This document shows, piece after piece, positions 55,754 to 64,000 of a stretch of DNA of 64,000 bases. Made by a program: the position numbers and the translations under genes. The DNA is from Lentzea albidocapillata (lineage in GTDB: Bacteria > Actinomycetota > Actinomycetes > Mycobacteriales > Pseudonocardiaceae): the NCBI RefSeq assembly GCF_000719115.1, contig NZ_JOEA01000001.1:353212-417211 (forward strand), in the 5' to 3' direction. Position 1 is the first letter of the stretch. Each line of letters opens with the position of its first letter. The notes beneath the pieces are model-generated. The model was not told the origin of the DNA and ran no database searches. It was given only the letters and a program-made list of their open reading frames with translations.

Positions 55754-57739
55754 GTGTCCAAGCTCGCCACCGCTGCCAAACGCCTCCTGGTCGGACGGCC
55801 GTTCCGCAGTGATCGCCTCGCGCACACCCTCCTGCCCAAACGCGTGGCTCTCCCAGTGTTCGCCTCCGACGCCATGTCCTCGGTCGCCTATGCGCCCGAG
55901 GAGATCTTCCTGGTGCTGTCGGTGGCGGGTCTGAGCGCCTACGCCATGGCGCCGTGGGTTGGGGTCGCGGTCGTCGTGGTGATGCTCACCGTGGTGGCCA
56001 GCTACCGGCAGAACGTGCACGCCTACCCCTCGGGCGGTGGCGACTACGAGGTCGCCACCGTCAACCTCGGACGCAGAGCAGGGCTCACCGTGGCGAGCGC
56101 CCTGCTCGTGGACTACGTCCTCACGGTGGCGGTGTCGATCTCGGCGGCGGCGGCGAACATCGGTTCGGCGATCCCGTTCGTCGCGACGCACAAAGCGGAG
56201 TTCGCGGTCGTCGCCATCGTCCTGCTGACGGCGGTCAACCTGCGCGGCATCCGCGAGTCCGGCAGTGCGTTCGCGATCCCGACCTACGCGTTCATGATCG
56301 GCATCTTCGGCCTGATCCTGTGGGGTCTCATCCGCGGTTTCCTGCTCGGCGACGAGATGCGCGCGGAGAGCGCGAACATCGAGATCCATGCCGAACAGGA
56401 CCACCTGATGGGCCTGGCGTTCGTGTTCCTGGTGATGCGCGCGTTCTCGTCCGGCTGCGCGGCCCTGACGGGTGTCGAGGCGATCAGCAACGGTGTGCCC
56501 GCGTTCCGCAAGCCCAAGTCCCGCAACGCCGCCACGACGCTGCTGCTGATGGGCGGCATCGCGGTGGTCATGCTGATGGGCCTGATCACGCTCGCTCAGC
56601 TGACGGGCGTGCGGATGGCCGAGTCGCCGGCGCAGCAGATCGTGAACGCGCCGCCCGGTTACGAGCAGAAGACGATGGTGGCGCAGGTCGCCGCGGCCGT
56701 GTTCGACACGTTCCCGCCCGGCTTCTACTTCATCACGGGCGTCACCGCGCTGATCCTGGTGCTCGCCGCGAACACCGCGTTCAACGGCTTCCCGGTGCTC
56801 GGCTCGATCCTCGCCCAGGACCGCTACCTGCCACGTCAGCTGCACACCCGCGGCGACCGGCTGGCGTTCTCCAACGGCATCCTGTTCCTGGCCGGCTTCG
56901 CGGTCGTGCTGGTGATCGCGTTCGACGCCGAGGTCACCCGGCTGATCCAGCTCTACATCGTCGGTGTGTTCGTGTCGTTCACGCTCAGCCAGCTCGGCAT
57001 GATCAGGCACTGGCAGCGGCTGCTGAAGACCGAGACCGACGAGCAGGCGCGCAGGCGGATGCGGCGCTCGCAGGCGATCAACACGTTCGGCCTGGCGCTG
57101 ACCGCGACGGTGCTGATCATCGTGCTGATCACGAAGTTCACCCACGGCGCGTGGATCGCCATCGCCGCGATGGCCGCCATCTACGCGTTGATGACGGCGA
57201 TCCGCAAGCACTACGACACCGTCGCTGAGGAACTGCGCAAGCAGGAGCGCGTGCGCACGATGCCCGCGCGCAACCACGCGATGGTCCTGGTGTCCAAACT
57301 GCACATGCCGACGCTGAGGGCACTGTCCTACGCCAAGGCCGTGCGTCCGGACGTGCTGGAGGCCGTCACGGTCAACGTCGACGACGGCGACACCCGCAAG
57401 CTCGTCGCGGAGTGGGAGAAGGAGAACTTCAAGATCCCGCTGAAGGTGATCGAATCCCCTTACCGGGAGATCACCAAGCCCGTTCTCGACTACGTCAAGC
57501 GCGTCCGGACGGACAACCCGCGCGACGTTGTTACGGTGTTCATCCCCGAGTACGTCGTCGGCCACTGGTGGGAGCAGCTTCTGCACAACCAGAGCGCGTT
57601 GCGGCTCAAGGGAAGGCTGCTTTTCCAGCCGGGTGTGATGGTGACGAGTGTGCCGTGGCAGCTCGAATCCTCGGTGAAGGTCAAAGACAAGGACGTCATC
57701 GCACCCGGCGCTGTCCGAAGGGGACTTGACGACCGATGA
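55754..57739 (+). CDS. APC-superfamily amino acid/polyamine permease
   Basis: A 661-residue permease with about 12 membrane helices. The start is GTG at 55754 (VSKLATAAKRLLVGRPFRSDRL). The APC core is ALPVFASDAMSSVAYAPEEIFLVL, GGGDYEVATVNLG, FSSGCAALTGVEAISNGVPAF. A cytoplasmic C-terminal domain of about 180 residues follows the last helix (MPARNHAMVLVSKLHMPTLRALSYAKAV...VTVFIPEYVVGHWWEQLLHNQSALRLKGRLLF). Equivalent to Rv2690c. Divergence from the trkA pair suggests linkage to potassium handling, as in KUP/APC-type systems (inference). Confidence 0.88.
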   Translation: MSKLATAAKRLLVGRPFRSDRLAHTLLPKRVALPVFASDAMSSVAYAPEEIFLVLSVAGLSAYAMAPWVGVAVVVVMLTVVASYRQNVHAYPSGGGDYEVATVNLGRRAGLTVASALLVDYVLTVAVSISAAAANIGSAIPFVATHKAEFAVVAIVLLTAVNLRGIRESGSAFAIPTYAFMIGIFGLILWGLIRGFLLGDEMRAESANIEIHAEQDHLMGLAFVFLVMRAFSSGCAALTGVEAISNGVPAFRKPKSRNAATTLLLMGGIAVVMLMGLITLAQLTGVRMAESPAQQIVNAPPGYEQKTMVAQVAAAVFDTFPPGFYFITGVTALILVLAANTAFNGFPVLGSILAQDRYLPRQLHTRGDRLAFSNGILFLAGFAVVLVIAFDAEVTRLIQLYIVGVFVSFTLSQLGMIRHWQRLLKTETDEQARRRMRRSQAINTFGLALTATVLIIVLITKFTHGAWIAIAAMAAIYALMTAIRKHYDTVAEELRKQERVRTMPARNHAMVLVSKLHMPTLRALSYAKAVRPDVLEAVTVNVDDGDTRKLVAEWEKENFKIPLKVIESPYREITKPVLDYVKRVRTDNPRDVVTVFIPEYVVGHWWEQLLHNQSALRLKGRLLFQPGVMVTSVPWQLESSVKVKDKDVIAPGAVRRGLDDR

Positions 57740-58941
57740 GCTCGACCAAAGAAGACTGGACCGGACGCAAGTTCGAAGTAGAAGTAGGGCCTGTCGCGCA
57801 CGGCGGGCATTTCGTCGCACGGCATGAGGGCCGCGTTCTGTTCGTGCGTCACGCGCTGCCCGGCGAACGCGTCGTGGTCTCCGTGTACGAGGACAACGGC
57901 GGGTCGTTCTGCCGTGCGGACGCCGTGGAGATCCTGGAGGCGTCACCTGACCGGGTCGAGGCGCCGTGCCCGTTCAGCGGCCCGGGGATGTGCGGCGGCT
58001 GCGACTTCCAGCACGTGTCGTGGGACGCGCAACGGGAGCTGAAGGCCCAGGTCGTCCAAGAGCAGCTGGCGAGGCTCGCCAAGATCGAGCGCGACGTGGT
58101 CGTCGAGGCGCTGCCGGGCGGCCCGCTGGAGTGGCGGACCCGCATCCGGATGGCCGTCGGCCGCGACGGAACACCGGGCTTCCGCAGCCTGCGTTCCCAC
58201 GATGTGATCCCGGTCGACCACTGTGTGATCTCCCGGCCGGGCATGGTCGAGGCGGTGGCCGACCGAAAGTGGCGGGCACAGGAGCTCACGATCGTCCAGG
58301 ACGGTGACGGCAACCGTCATGTGGGTGAGGTGCGCGGCCGACACACCGTGCGACGCGCCGGAACCGGTACGGCCGTCGAGACCGCCGCCCAACGAAAGTG
58401 GCGAGTTTCGGCGGACGGCTTCTGGCAGGTCCACCCGGCCGCCGCGGACACGTTCGCATCCGTCGTGGGGGAGTGGGCCGCGGCCGCCCCTGGGCAACGC
58501 GCGTGGGACCTCTACGGCGGTGCGGGCCTCTTCGCGTCCGTGCTCGGCCGGCAGGTCGGCGAAAGCGGATCCGTGCTGGTCGTGGAGTCTTTCCCCGGTG
58601 CCGTGGAGGACGGCCGGCGCAACCTGCGCCGCATGTCCCAGGTCGAGTGGGTGGCGGACAAGGTCGAGCTTGCCGTGACGCGCAAACTGCCCGTGGAAGA
58701 CCCTCACGTCGTGGTCCTCGACCCCCCTCGCAAGGGTGCGGGCAAGGTCGTTGTGGCTGAAGTCGCACGACGCCGTCCGCAGCGGGTCGTCTACGTCGCC
58801 TGCGACCCCGCCGCACTGGCCCGCGACCTGGCCGAATTCACAGTTCAGGGGTACCGGCTCGCTGATCTCCGCGCGTTCGACGCGTTCCCGATGACACATC
58901 ACGTGGAGTGCATCGCCCTGCTCGTCCCTGAGACGAGCTGA
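57736..58941 (+). CDS. TRAM-domain class I RNA (uracil-5) methyltransferase
   Basis: A 401-residue TrmA/RlmD-family enzyme (Rv2689c equivalent). It has an N-terminal TRAM RNA-binding domain (FEVEVGPVAHGGHFVARHEGRVLFVRHALPGERV), iron-sulfur cysteines C78, C86 and C89 (CPFSGPGMCGGC) and SAM-binding AWDLYGGAGLFASVL. VLDPPRKGAG and the catalytic-cysteine motif YVACDPAALARDL follow. It probably forms 5-methyluridine in tRNA or 23S rRNA. The ATG overlaps the permease stop (ATGA). Confidence 0.92.
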   Translation: MSSTKEDWTGRKFEVEVGPVAHGGHFVARHEGRVLFVRHALPGERVVVSVYEDNGGSFCRADAVEILEASPDRVEAPCPFSGPGMCGGCDFQHVSWDAQRELKAQVVQEQLARLAKIERDVVVEALPGGPLEWRTRIRMAVGRDGTPGFRSLRSHDVIPVDHCVISRPGMVEAVADRKWRAQELTIVQDGDGNRHVGEVRGRHTVRRAGTGTAVETAAQRKWRVSADGFWQVHPAAADTFASVVGEWAAAAPGQRAWDLYGGAGLFASVLGRQVGESGSVLVVESFPGAVEDGRRNLRRMSQVEWVADKVELAVTRKLPVEDPHVVVLDPPRKGAGKVVVAEVARRRPQRVVYVACDPAALARDLAEFTVQGYRLADLRAFDAFPMTHHVECIALLVPETS

Positions 58942-58994
58942 GGCAGCGTCTCAGTCGCGTCTCCGTAGACTGAGCCGAAGTCTTCAGGAGTGAG

Positions 58995-60917
58995 GTGGGC
59001 GTGGTGACCCTGCTGGAGTCCGTGCACGGACCAGCTGATCTGAAACGGATGGACGAGGCACAGCTGTCGCAGCTGTGCGAGGAGATCCGGCGTTTTCTGG
59101 TCGACAAGGTGTCCAAGACGGGCGGGCACCTGGGCCCGAACCTGGGTGTCGTCGAACTGACCCTGGCGCTGCATCGGGTCTTCGACTCGCCGCAGGACCC
59201 GATCGTGTTCGACACCGGTCACCAGTCGTACGTGCACAAGATCGTCACGGGCCGTCGTGACGGCTTCGACCGGCTGCGCAAGCAGGGCGGGATGTCGGGC
59301 TACCCGTCGCGGTCGGAGTCCGAGCACGACGTACAGGAGAGCTCGCACGCGTCGACGGCGTTGTCCTACGCCGACGGACTGGCGAAGGCGAAGCAGATCA
59401 ACGGCGCCCACGGCCACGTGGTCGCGGTCGTCGGCGACGGCGCGCTGACCGGCGGTATGTGCTGGGAGGCGTTGAACAACATCGCGGCGGACAGGACACG
59501 TCCGGTCGTGATCGTGGTCAACGACAACGGCCGCTCGTACTCACCGACGATCGGTGGTCTCGCCGACCACCTGTCGTCGCTGCGGCTGCGGCCCGGCTAC
59601 GAGCGCGTGCTGGAGAAGGGCAAGAGCGCGCTGCAGCAGACGCCGTTCTTCGGCAAGCCGCTCTACGCCGCCCTGCACGCCGCCAAGCGCGGCATCAAGG
59701 ACGCGCTGGCGCCGCAGGCGATGTTCGAGGACCTCGGCCTCAAGTACATCGGCCCGGTCGACGGCCACGACATGGCGATTCTGGAGTCCGCACTGCAGCG
59801 CGCCAAGTCGTTCGGCGGCCCGGTGATCGTGCACGCGGTCACCCGCAAGGGCATGGGGTTCGCGCCGGCCGAGAACCACGAGGCCGACCAGATGCACGCC
59901 ACCGGCGTCATCGACCCGATCACCGGCGAGGACGTCAAGCCGTCCAGCCGGACCTGGACGCACGTGTTCTCCGACGCGCTGGTGGACGTGGGCCGCGAGC
60001 GTTCCGACGTCGTGGCGATCACCGCCGCGATGCAGGGGCCCACCGGCCTGGACCCGTTCGCCAAGGCGTTCCCGGAGCGGTTCTTCGACGTCGGCATCGC
60101 CGAGCAGCACGCGCTGACCTCCGCCGCCGGACTGGCGATCGGTGGCCTGCACCCCGTCGTGGCCGTCTACGCGACGTTCCTCAACCGGGCGTTCGACCAG
60201 CTGCTGATGGACGTCGCACTGCACAAGCAGGGCGTCACGGTCGTGCTGGACCGGGCCGGCGTCACCGGCCCGGACGGCGCGTCGCACCACGGCATGTGGG
60301 ACATGTCGATCCTCGGCGTCATCCCCGGCGTCCACGTGGCGGCGCCGCGTGACGCCGGCACGCTGGTCGAGGAGTTGCGGGAGGCCGTGGCGATCTCGGA
60401 CGCGCCGTCGGTGATCCGCTACCCGAAGGCCTCCGTAGGCCCGGACCTGCCCGCGTTGGAGCGCGTCGGTTCCGTGGACGTGCTTCGGCGGTCGGGTTCC
60501 GACGTGCTGCTGGTGACGGTCGGCGCGTTGGGCGGGCTCGGTCTCGAGGCCGCGCAACGGCTGGAGGATCAGGGCATCGGCGTGACGGTGGCCGACCCGC
60601 GGTGGATCTATCCGATGTCGGTGGACCTCGTGGAGATGGCGGCGTCGCACAAGCTCGTGGTGACCGTTGAGGACGGTGGCCGCCACGGTGGCTTCGGTTC
60701 CTCTCTCGCGGCCGCCCTGCGCGATGCCGACGTCGAGGTGCCGTTGCGTGACATCGCGTTGCCGCAACAGTTCCACGACCACGGTGAGCGTGGCGAGGTG
60801 CTGGCGTTGTGCGGCATCACCGCACAGGACGTCGCACGCCGCGTGACGGAGTGGGCCGCTCGCCTGGAGTGCCTGCCCGTCGAAATTGACGCGCCGGCGG
60901 ACAAACAGGTCGGCTAA
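58995..60917 (+). CDS. dxs: 1-deoxy-D-xylulose-5-phosphate synthase
   Basis: A 640-residue thiamine-diphosphate enzyme condensing pyruvate and glyceraldehyde 3-phosphate, first step of the MEP isoprenoid pathway. The ThDP-binding motif is [18 protein letters not shown]...[24 protein letters not shown] and [11 protein letters not shown] belong to the N-terminal domain, and [20 protein letters not shown] and [11 protein letters not shown] to the transketolase centre. The start could be GTG 58995, 59001 or 59004; AGGAG at 58986-58990 fits 59001 nearly as well. Confidence 0.95.
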   Translation: MGVVTLLESVHGPADLKRMDEAQLSQLCEEIRRFLVDKVSKTGGHLGPNLGVVELTLALHRVFDSPQDPIVFDTGHQSYVHKIVTGRRDGFDRLRKQGGMSGYPSRSESEHDVQESSHASTALSYADGLAKAKQINGAHGHVVAVVGDGALTGGMCWEALNNIAADRTRPVVIVVNDNGRSYSPTIGGLADHLSSLRLRPGYERVLEKGKSALQQTPFFGKPLYAALHAAKRGIKDALAPQAMFEDLGLKYIGPVDGHDMAILESALQRAKSFGGPVIVHAVTRKGMGFAPAENHEADQMHATGVIDPITGEDVKPSSRTWTHVFSDALVDVGRERSDVVAITAAMQGPTGLDPFAKAFPERFFDVGIAEQHALTSAAGLAIGGLHPVVAVYATFLNRAFDQLLMDVALHKQGVTVVLDRAGVTGPDGASHHGMWDMSILGVIPGVHVAAPRDAGTLVEELREAVAISDAPSVIRYPKASVGPDLPALERVGSVDVLRRSGSDVLLVTVGALGGLGLEAAQRLEDQGIGVTVADPRWIYPMSVDLVEMAASHKLVVTVEDGGRHGGFGSSLAAALRDADVEVPLRDIALPQQFHDHGERGEVLALCGITAQDVARRVTEWAARLECLPVEIDAPADKQVG

Positions 60918-61025
60918 CCTCCCCCTCACGCCCGCTTTCTTGCGGCCCGGCAGGTCTCCCTGTTCAGGGTCCCGCGATCGAGGCGGGTGTTGGGTGCCTT
61001 AGAAGCATCAGGTTCGATCCCTGAA

Positions 61026-61113
61026 ACCACGACCCCGGTCGCACACGGGGGCAAGGAGCTTTGCGAGTCCCTTGTGGACTCCCGTTCCTCGCTCCGCCGA
61101 CCGGGGTCGTGGT
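61026..61113. ncRNA. Predicted three-way-junction RNA or DNA element
   Basis: A 16-bp perfect stem (61026-61041 with 61098-61113) encloses a second helix ACGGG/CCCGT (61045-61049 with 61081-61085). Inside that are two small hairpins: GCAAG-GAGC-TTTGC (61051-61064) and GAGTCC-CTTGT-GGACTC (61065-61081, sharing one base). It ends 25 bases before the SPFH gene. A tRNA-T-arm-like hairpin (61008-61024) stands directly before it. It could be a cis-regulatory leader or a terminator for dxs; transcription is unproven. Confidence 0.45.
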
Positions 61114-61138
61114 CTGCCCGGACGTTTGGGGGGAAGTC

Positions 61139-61780
61139 GTGAAGAAGACGTTGTACCCGTGGGAGCGGGCTGTCCGGTTCGACCACGGAGTGTTCGTCGG
61201 TGAACTCGGCCCCGGACGTCACCGGGTGCCGTGGCGCGCCGTCTTGCACCACGTCGACATCCGGCCGCGCACGATGAGCCCGGCCGCTCAGGACGTACCG
61301 ACCGCGGACGGCGTTCTGGTGCGTGTGACCGTTGTGGTGCGGTGGGCCGTGTCGTCGCCAACGGCATTCGTCGTGGAGTCGGCGTCTCCCGAGGACGAGC
61401 TCTACACCGCCGTGCAGCTTGCATTGCGCGGTGCGGTGGTGACGCGCGCGCACTCCGCCGTTGATCCTGAGCGCCAGGCCATTGCGGCCGAGGTACTGGC
61501 CGCGGTCGCTGCTCGCGCCGCGGAGTTCGGCATCTCGGTGTCGGACGTGGCCGTGCGCGATGTAGTCATGCCCGGTGAGCTGCGGCGGGCCGCGCTGGCC
61601 GAGCTGGTGGCGGCGTCCGAGGGGCGTGCGGCGCTGGAGCGGGCACGAGGCGAGACGGCGGCGCTGCGGTCGTTGCTGAACGCGGCCCGGCTGGCGGAGG
61701 AGCACCCGGCGTTGCTGGAGATCCGCGCACTTCAGACCGCCTCGACGGTCGTGGTCGACAGGCCTGCACGCAGGAAGTGA
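61139..61780 (+). CDS. SPFH/band-7 domain protein lacking a membrane anchor
   Basis: A 213-residue slipin-like protein: YPWERAVRFDHGVFVGELGPGRHRVPW, HHVDIRPRTMSPAAQDVPTADGVLVRVTVVVRWAV, ALRGAVVTRAHSAVDPERQAIAAEVLAAVAARAAEFGISVSDVAVRDVVMP. The Ala/Glu-rich coiled-coil C-terminus is as in stomatins. The GTG at 61139 follows a GGGGGGAAG sequence. Typical slipins begin with a hydrophobic hairpin that anchors them in the membrane; none is encoded here. The role is unknown; it could be a scaffold recruited by a partner. Confidence 0.8.
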   Translation: MKKTLYPWERAVRFDHGVFVGELGPGRHRVPWRAVLHHVDIRPRTMSPAAQDVPTADGVLVRVTVVVRWAVSSPTAFVVESASPEDELYTAVQLALRGAVVTRAHSAVDPERQAIAAEVLAAVAARAAEFGISVSDVAVRDVVMPGELRRAALAELVAASEGRAALERARGETAALRSLLNAARLAEEHPALLEIRALQTASTVVVDRPARRK

Positions 61781-61826
61781 AGGTGTCGTTAAGCGCCTTC
61801 TCAGGTCGGTATGGCACCTTTGAAGC

Positions 61827-62510
61827 GTGCGGATTCTGGTAGTCGAGGACGAGGCGCCACTGGCCGACGCGATCGCTCGCGGCCTGAGGCGCGAAGGTAT
61901 GGCCGTGGACGTCGCCTACGACGGCGAGACCGGGCACGAGAAGTCGACCGTCACGCGGTACGACGTGGTTGTGCTCGACCGCGACCTGCCGGGGATGTCC
62001 GGCGACGAGCTGTGCAAGGAGATCCTCAGCTCCGGCGCGCTCACCAGGGTCATGATGCTGACGGCGAGCGGGTCCATCGAGGATCGCGTGTCCGGGCTGT
62101 CGCTGGGAGCGGACGACTACCTCGCGAAGCCGTTCGCGTTCCCCGAACTGGTCGCGCGCGTACGGGCGTTGGCCCGCCGTGCGACTCCGGCGACGCCTCC
62201 GCTGCTCGCCGCCCAGGACGTGGAACTGGACCCGGCGCGGCGCACGGTGTCGCGCGGCGGGCAGCCGATCGAGCTGACCCGCAAGGAGTTCGGCGTCCTC
62301 GAGGTGCTGCTCTCGGCCAAGGGCTCGGTCGTCAGCAGCGAGGAGCTGCTTGAGCGCGTGTGGGACGAGAACGCCGACCCGTTCACCACGACCGTGCGCG
62401 TAACTGTGATGACGTTGCGCAAGAAGCTCGGGGAACCGGGCATCATCGACACCGTCGTGGGCTCCGGCTACCGGGTGCCGAGTGCTTCGAACGGATCTGC
62501 TGAGGACTGA
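61827..62510 (+). CDS. OmpR/PhoB-family response regulator
   Basis: A 227-residue two-component regulator. The receiver domain has the acidic pair E7/D8, phosphoacceptor Asp51 (VVVLDRDLPGMSG), and the lysine in ADDYLAKPFAF. The C-terminal winged helix begins VELDPARRTVSRGGQPIELTRKEFGVLEVLLSAKG and ends TVVGSGYRV. It resembles CseB/TcrA-type actinobacterial regulators. It starts with GTG at 61827 and is 3 bases upstream of its sensor kinase gene. Confidence 0.93.
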   Translation: MRILVVEDEAPLADAIARGLRREGMAVDVAYDGETGHEKSTVTRYDVVVLDRDLPGMSGDELCKEILSSGALTRVMMLTASGSIEDRVSGLSLGADDYLAKPFAFPELVARVRALARRATPATPPLLAAQDVELDPARRTVSRGGQPIELTRKEFGVLEVLLSAKGSVVSSEELLERVWDENADPFTTTVRVTVMTLRKKLGEPGIIDTVVGSGYRVPSASNGSAED

Positions 62511-62513
62511 CCT

Positions 62514-63641
62514 ATGCGAAGGCGCGGACCAGGGCTTCGCCTTCGGATCACGCTCCTCACCACCGCGCTCGTCGCGGTGGTGAGCACTGTCCTGCTGTTC
62601 CTCGGGTGGACGCTGGTCGGGCGGGTTTTCGACTCGTCGCCGTCGTTCCCCTCCGACACCCAGGTCACGGTCGACGGCGTCATCGTCACCGTGAAGGTGC
62701 TGACCGACGCGTTGACGGCCGCCGCCCGTCAGGACCTGCTGCGAGCCGGGCTGATCGCGTTCGCGTGCATGGTCGTGGCCGCCGCTGTGCTGACGTGGAC
62801 GCTCACCGGTCGTGTCCTGAAGCCCCTGCACGACGTGACGGGGGCTGCCCGCCGGTTGTCGGCTGAGTCGCTGGGGTCGCGGTTGCGGCTGGAAGGCCCG
62901 CGCGACGAGGTCGCGGAACTCGCGGACACGTTCGACGCGATGCTCGACCGGCTGGAAGCCGCCTTCGACTCGCAGCGCCGGTTCGTGGCGAACGCATCGC
63001 ACGAACTGCGCACTCCCCTCTCGGTGGTGCGCACCGAGCTGGACGTGACTCTCTCCGATCCGGATGCCGATGTCGACGAGCTGCGACGCATGGCCGGTGT
63101 CGTGCGTTCGGCAGGGGAGCGTGCCGAGCAGTTGGTGTCCGCGCTGCTGCTGCTCGCCCGCACTGACGGCATTGGGCTCGCCGTGCGGGAGCCGGTCGAC
63201 CTGTCGGCCGTGGTCGAGTCGGCGTGGAGAGCCGCACGGGCCGAGGCCGAGGCACGCAACCTACGCACGGTGTTCCGCTGCGTGCCGGCGCTCGCGATCG
63301 GGGATCCCGCACTGCTGGAGCGGATCGCCGGCAACCTGCTGGAGAACGCCGTCCGCCACAACCACGTCGGCGGATGGATCGAGACCGTGGTGGAGACGGG
63401 GCCGCAGTGGTCCGTACTGCGGGTGTCGTCGTCCGGTCCGCTGATCCCGCCGGACCGCGTGGAAGAGCTGTTCGAGCCGTTCCGCCGCGGGGTCAAGGAC
63501 CGGACCAGCCAGTCCGGGACGGGTCTCGGGCTCTCGATCGTGCGTGCCGCGGTGGCTGCTCATGGCGGGTTTGCGCAGGCAGTGGCCGTGCCGACCGGCG
63601 GTCTGTCGGTCACCGTGCACCTGCCGGCCGCACCTCGCTGA
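62514..63641 (+). CDS. Two-component sensor histidine kinase
   Basis: A 375-residue membrane kinase with two membrane segments (about 12-36 and 77-98), a short 40-residue extracytoplasmic loop, a HAMP domain (GRVLKPLHDVTGAARRLSAESLGSRL), the phosphoacceptor His163 in the H-box (ASHELRTPLS), N-box NLLENAVRH, and G-box GTGLGLSIV. The small outer loop suggests it senses a membrane-associated or small signal. It partners the response regulator directly upstream. An inverted repeat GCCAAGAT/ATCTTGGC (63661-63668 with 63701-63708) downstream may be its terminator. Confidence 0.93.
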   Translation: MRRRGPGLRLRITLLTTALVAVVSTVLLFLGWTLVGRVFDSSPSFPSDTQVTVDGVIVTVKVLTDALTAAARQDLLRAGLIAFACMVVAAAVLTWTLTGRVLKPLHDVTGAARRLSAESLGSRLRLEGPRDEVAELADTFDAMLDRLEAAFDSQRRFVANASHELRTPLSVVRTELDVTLSDPDADVDELRRMAGVVRSAGERAEQLVSALLLLARTDGIGLAVREPVDLSAVVESAWRAARAEAEARNLRTVFRCVPALAIGDPALLERIAGNLLENAVRHNHVGGWIETVVETGPQWSVLRVSSSGPLIPPDRVEELFEPFRRGVKDRTSQSGTGLGLSIVRAAVAAHGGFAQAVAVPTGGLSVTVHLPAAPR

Positions 63642-64000
63642 GACCCCACGGAGTGTCACTGCCAAGATTGTCGGCGTGGTCCCGGTCACACTCTGCGTCG
63701 ATCTTGGCGGGTTTGGGCCGTCCGCGTGGTGCCTGACCTGCGGTTACGCCGTAAGTGACCCCCGATTTGGATCTCATGGGGGCCCCGTGTAAATTTCTCC
63801 ATGCCAGCACGGAACGGGCCGGGAAACACAGCCGGAACGGAGTGCGGCGAAAGACTTCTAAGCTTGACACAGCCCCGGAAGTAAGTCTCCTCGGAGATGA
63901 GCTGCGGTGTGCGCGTGTTCTTTGAGAACTCAACAGCGTGCCGAAACACAGCCAGTAATATATGAATACCTCCTCGTCGAGGTATTCCTTTGAGAAGATA
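63642..64000 (+). promoter_or_regulatory. Leader region of an rRNA operon (16S gene beyond the window)
   Basis: After the kinase gene the sequence turns AT-richer. TTGACA at 63864-63869 is a likely -35 box of an rRNA promoter (no clear -10 at normal spacing). The block GTTCTTTGAGAACTCAACAG, continuing into GCGTGCC, near 63918-63944 matches the conserved leader that precedes 16S genes in actinomycetes. A 9-bp hairpin GAATACCTC/GAGGTATTC (63964-63987) could be part of the processing stem. The 16S gene itself should begin just past 64000. Confidence 0.75.

Noticed and set aside
55715..57946. Long minus-strand open frame opposite the APC permease
   Set aside because: The plus-strand permease is clear, and the antisense product is a charged low-complexity string.
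61008..61024. tRNA T-arm-like hairpin TCAGG-TTCGATC-CCTGA
   Set aside because: No matching 5' acceptor strand, D arm or anticodon arm is found at the expected distances upstream. A complete tRNA cannot be folded, and a permuted tRNA is not supported downstream.
63864..63890. Assigning a full -35/-10 rRNA promoter
   Set aside because: TTGACA is present, but no good -10 hexamer falls at 16-19 bases; the TAAGTC seen is only 12 bases away, so only the -35 is mentioned.

Overview
The window reads as chromosomal DNA of a high-GC actinomycete, most likely of the Pseudonocardiaceae type (a Lentzea/Saccharothrix/Actinosynnema-like organism; this placement is inference). The reasons are the strong third-position GC bias, frequent GTG starts and ATGA/GTGA overlaps, and two stretches that follow the gene order around the principal sigma factor in Mycobacterium tuberculosis (recalled, not searched): dxs, TRAM methyltransferase, APC permease, two TrkA proteins, DUF3159, OB-fold protein, DUF3710, dut, DUF3093, DUF4193, cei, suhB, ppgK and sigA, with DUF3039, a YihY protein and sigB on the far side of sigA.

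Layout. 0-9.3 kb is mixed accessory DNA: the end of an ATP-grasp acyl-CoA synthetase, an amino-acid-binding lipoprotein, a DasR-like GntR regulator, a decayed P-loop/receptor gene, a paralogous pair of helical proteins, the RNA ligase RtcB with a secreted partner, a flavin monooxygenase and a chloramphenicol-phosphotransferase homologue. 9.4-19.2 kb is a complete aldarate/uronate catabolic island: uronate dehydrogenase and ketoglutarate-semialdehyde dehydrogenase on the minus strand, an IclR regulator, then a plus-strand operon of a CUT1 sugar ABC importer, 5-dehydro-4-deoxyglucarate dehydratase, glucarate dehydratase and an uncharacterised protein. Together these convert a hexuronate to 2-oxoglutarate. 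19.2-33.7 kb holds two related lipoproteins, class I fumarase, sigB, a PucR-methyltransferase-dtd operon, DUF3099, the pseudouridine-degrading psuK/psuG pair, DUF3039, a YihY membrane protein, a DEAD-like helicase and a methyltransferase. 34-38.6 kb is a xylose-type ABC operon with its ROK regulator. 38.6-48.8 kb is the conserved sigA block. 49.2-54.3 kb inserts two large tandem LuxR-type ATPase regulators. 54.3-60.9 kb returns to the conserved block (trkA pair, APC permease, RNA methyltransferase, dxs). 61-63.6 kb carries a small SPFH protein and a two-component system, and the last 200 bases are the leader of an rRNA operon whose 16S gene lies beyond the window.

The most unusual structure is not a gene. 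Four intergenic regions (8.4-8.7, 27.6-27.9, 43.15-43.25 and 48.8-49.2 kb) carry AT-rich palindromic elements built from interchangeable half-sites. Half A joins half B in three composite copies, two of them identical over 55 bp and inverted 21 kb apart; A also pairs with A in one palindrome and B with B in another. Each of these regions also carries a third, ATATATC-type element (C). C elements occur alone elsewhere, and at three genes the stop codon lies inside one. Other non-coding features are a 16-bp perfect hairpin inside a permease gene directly after the substrate-binding protein gene, and a predicted three-way-junction RNA upstream of the SPFH gene.
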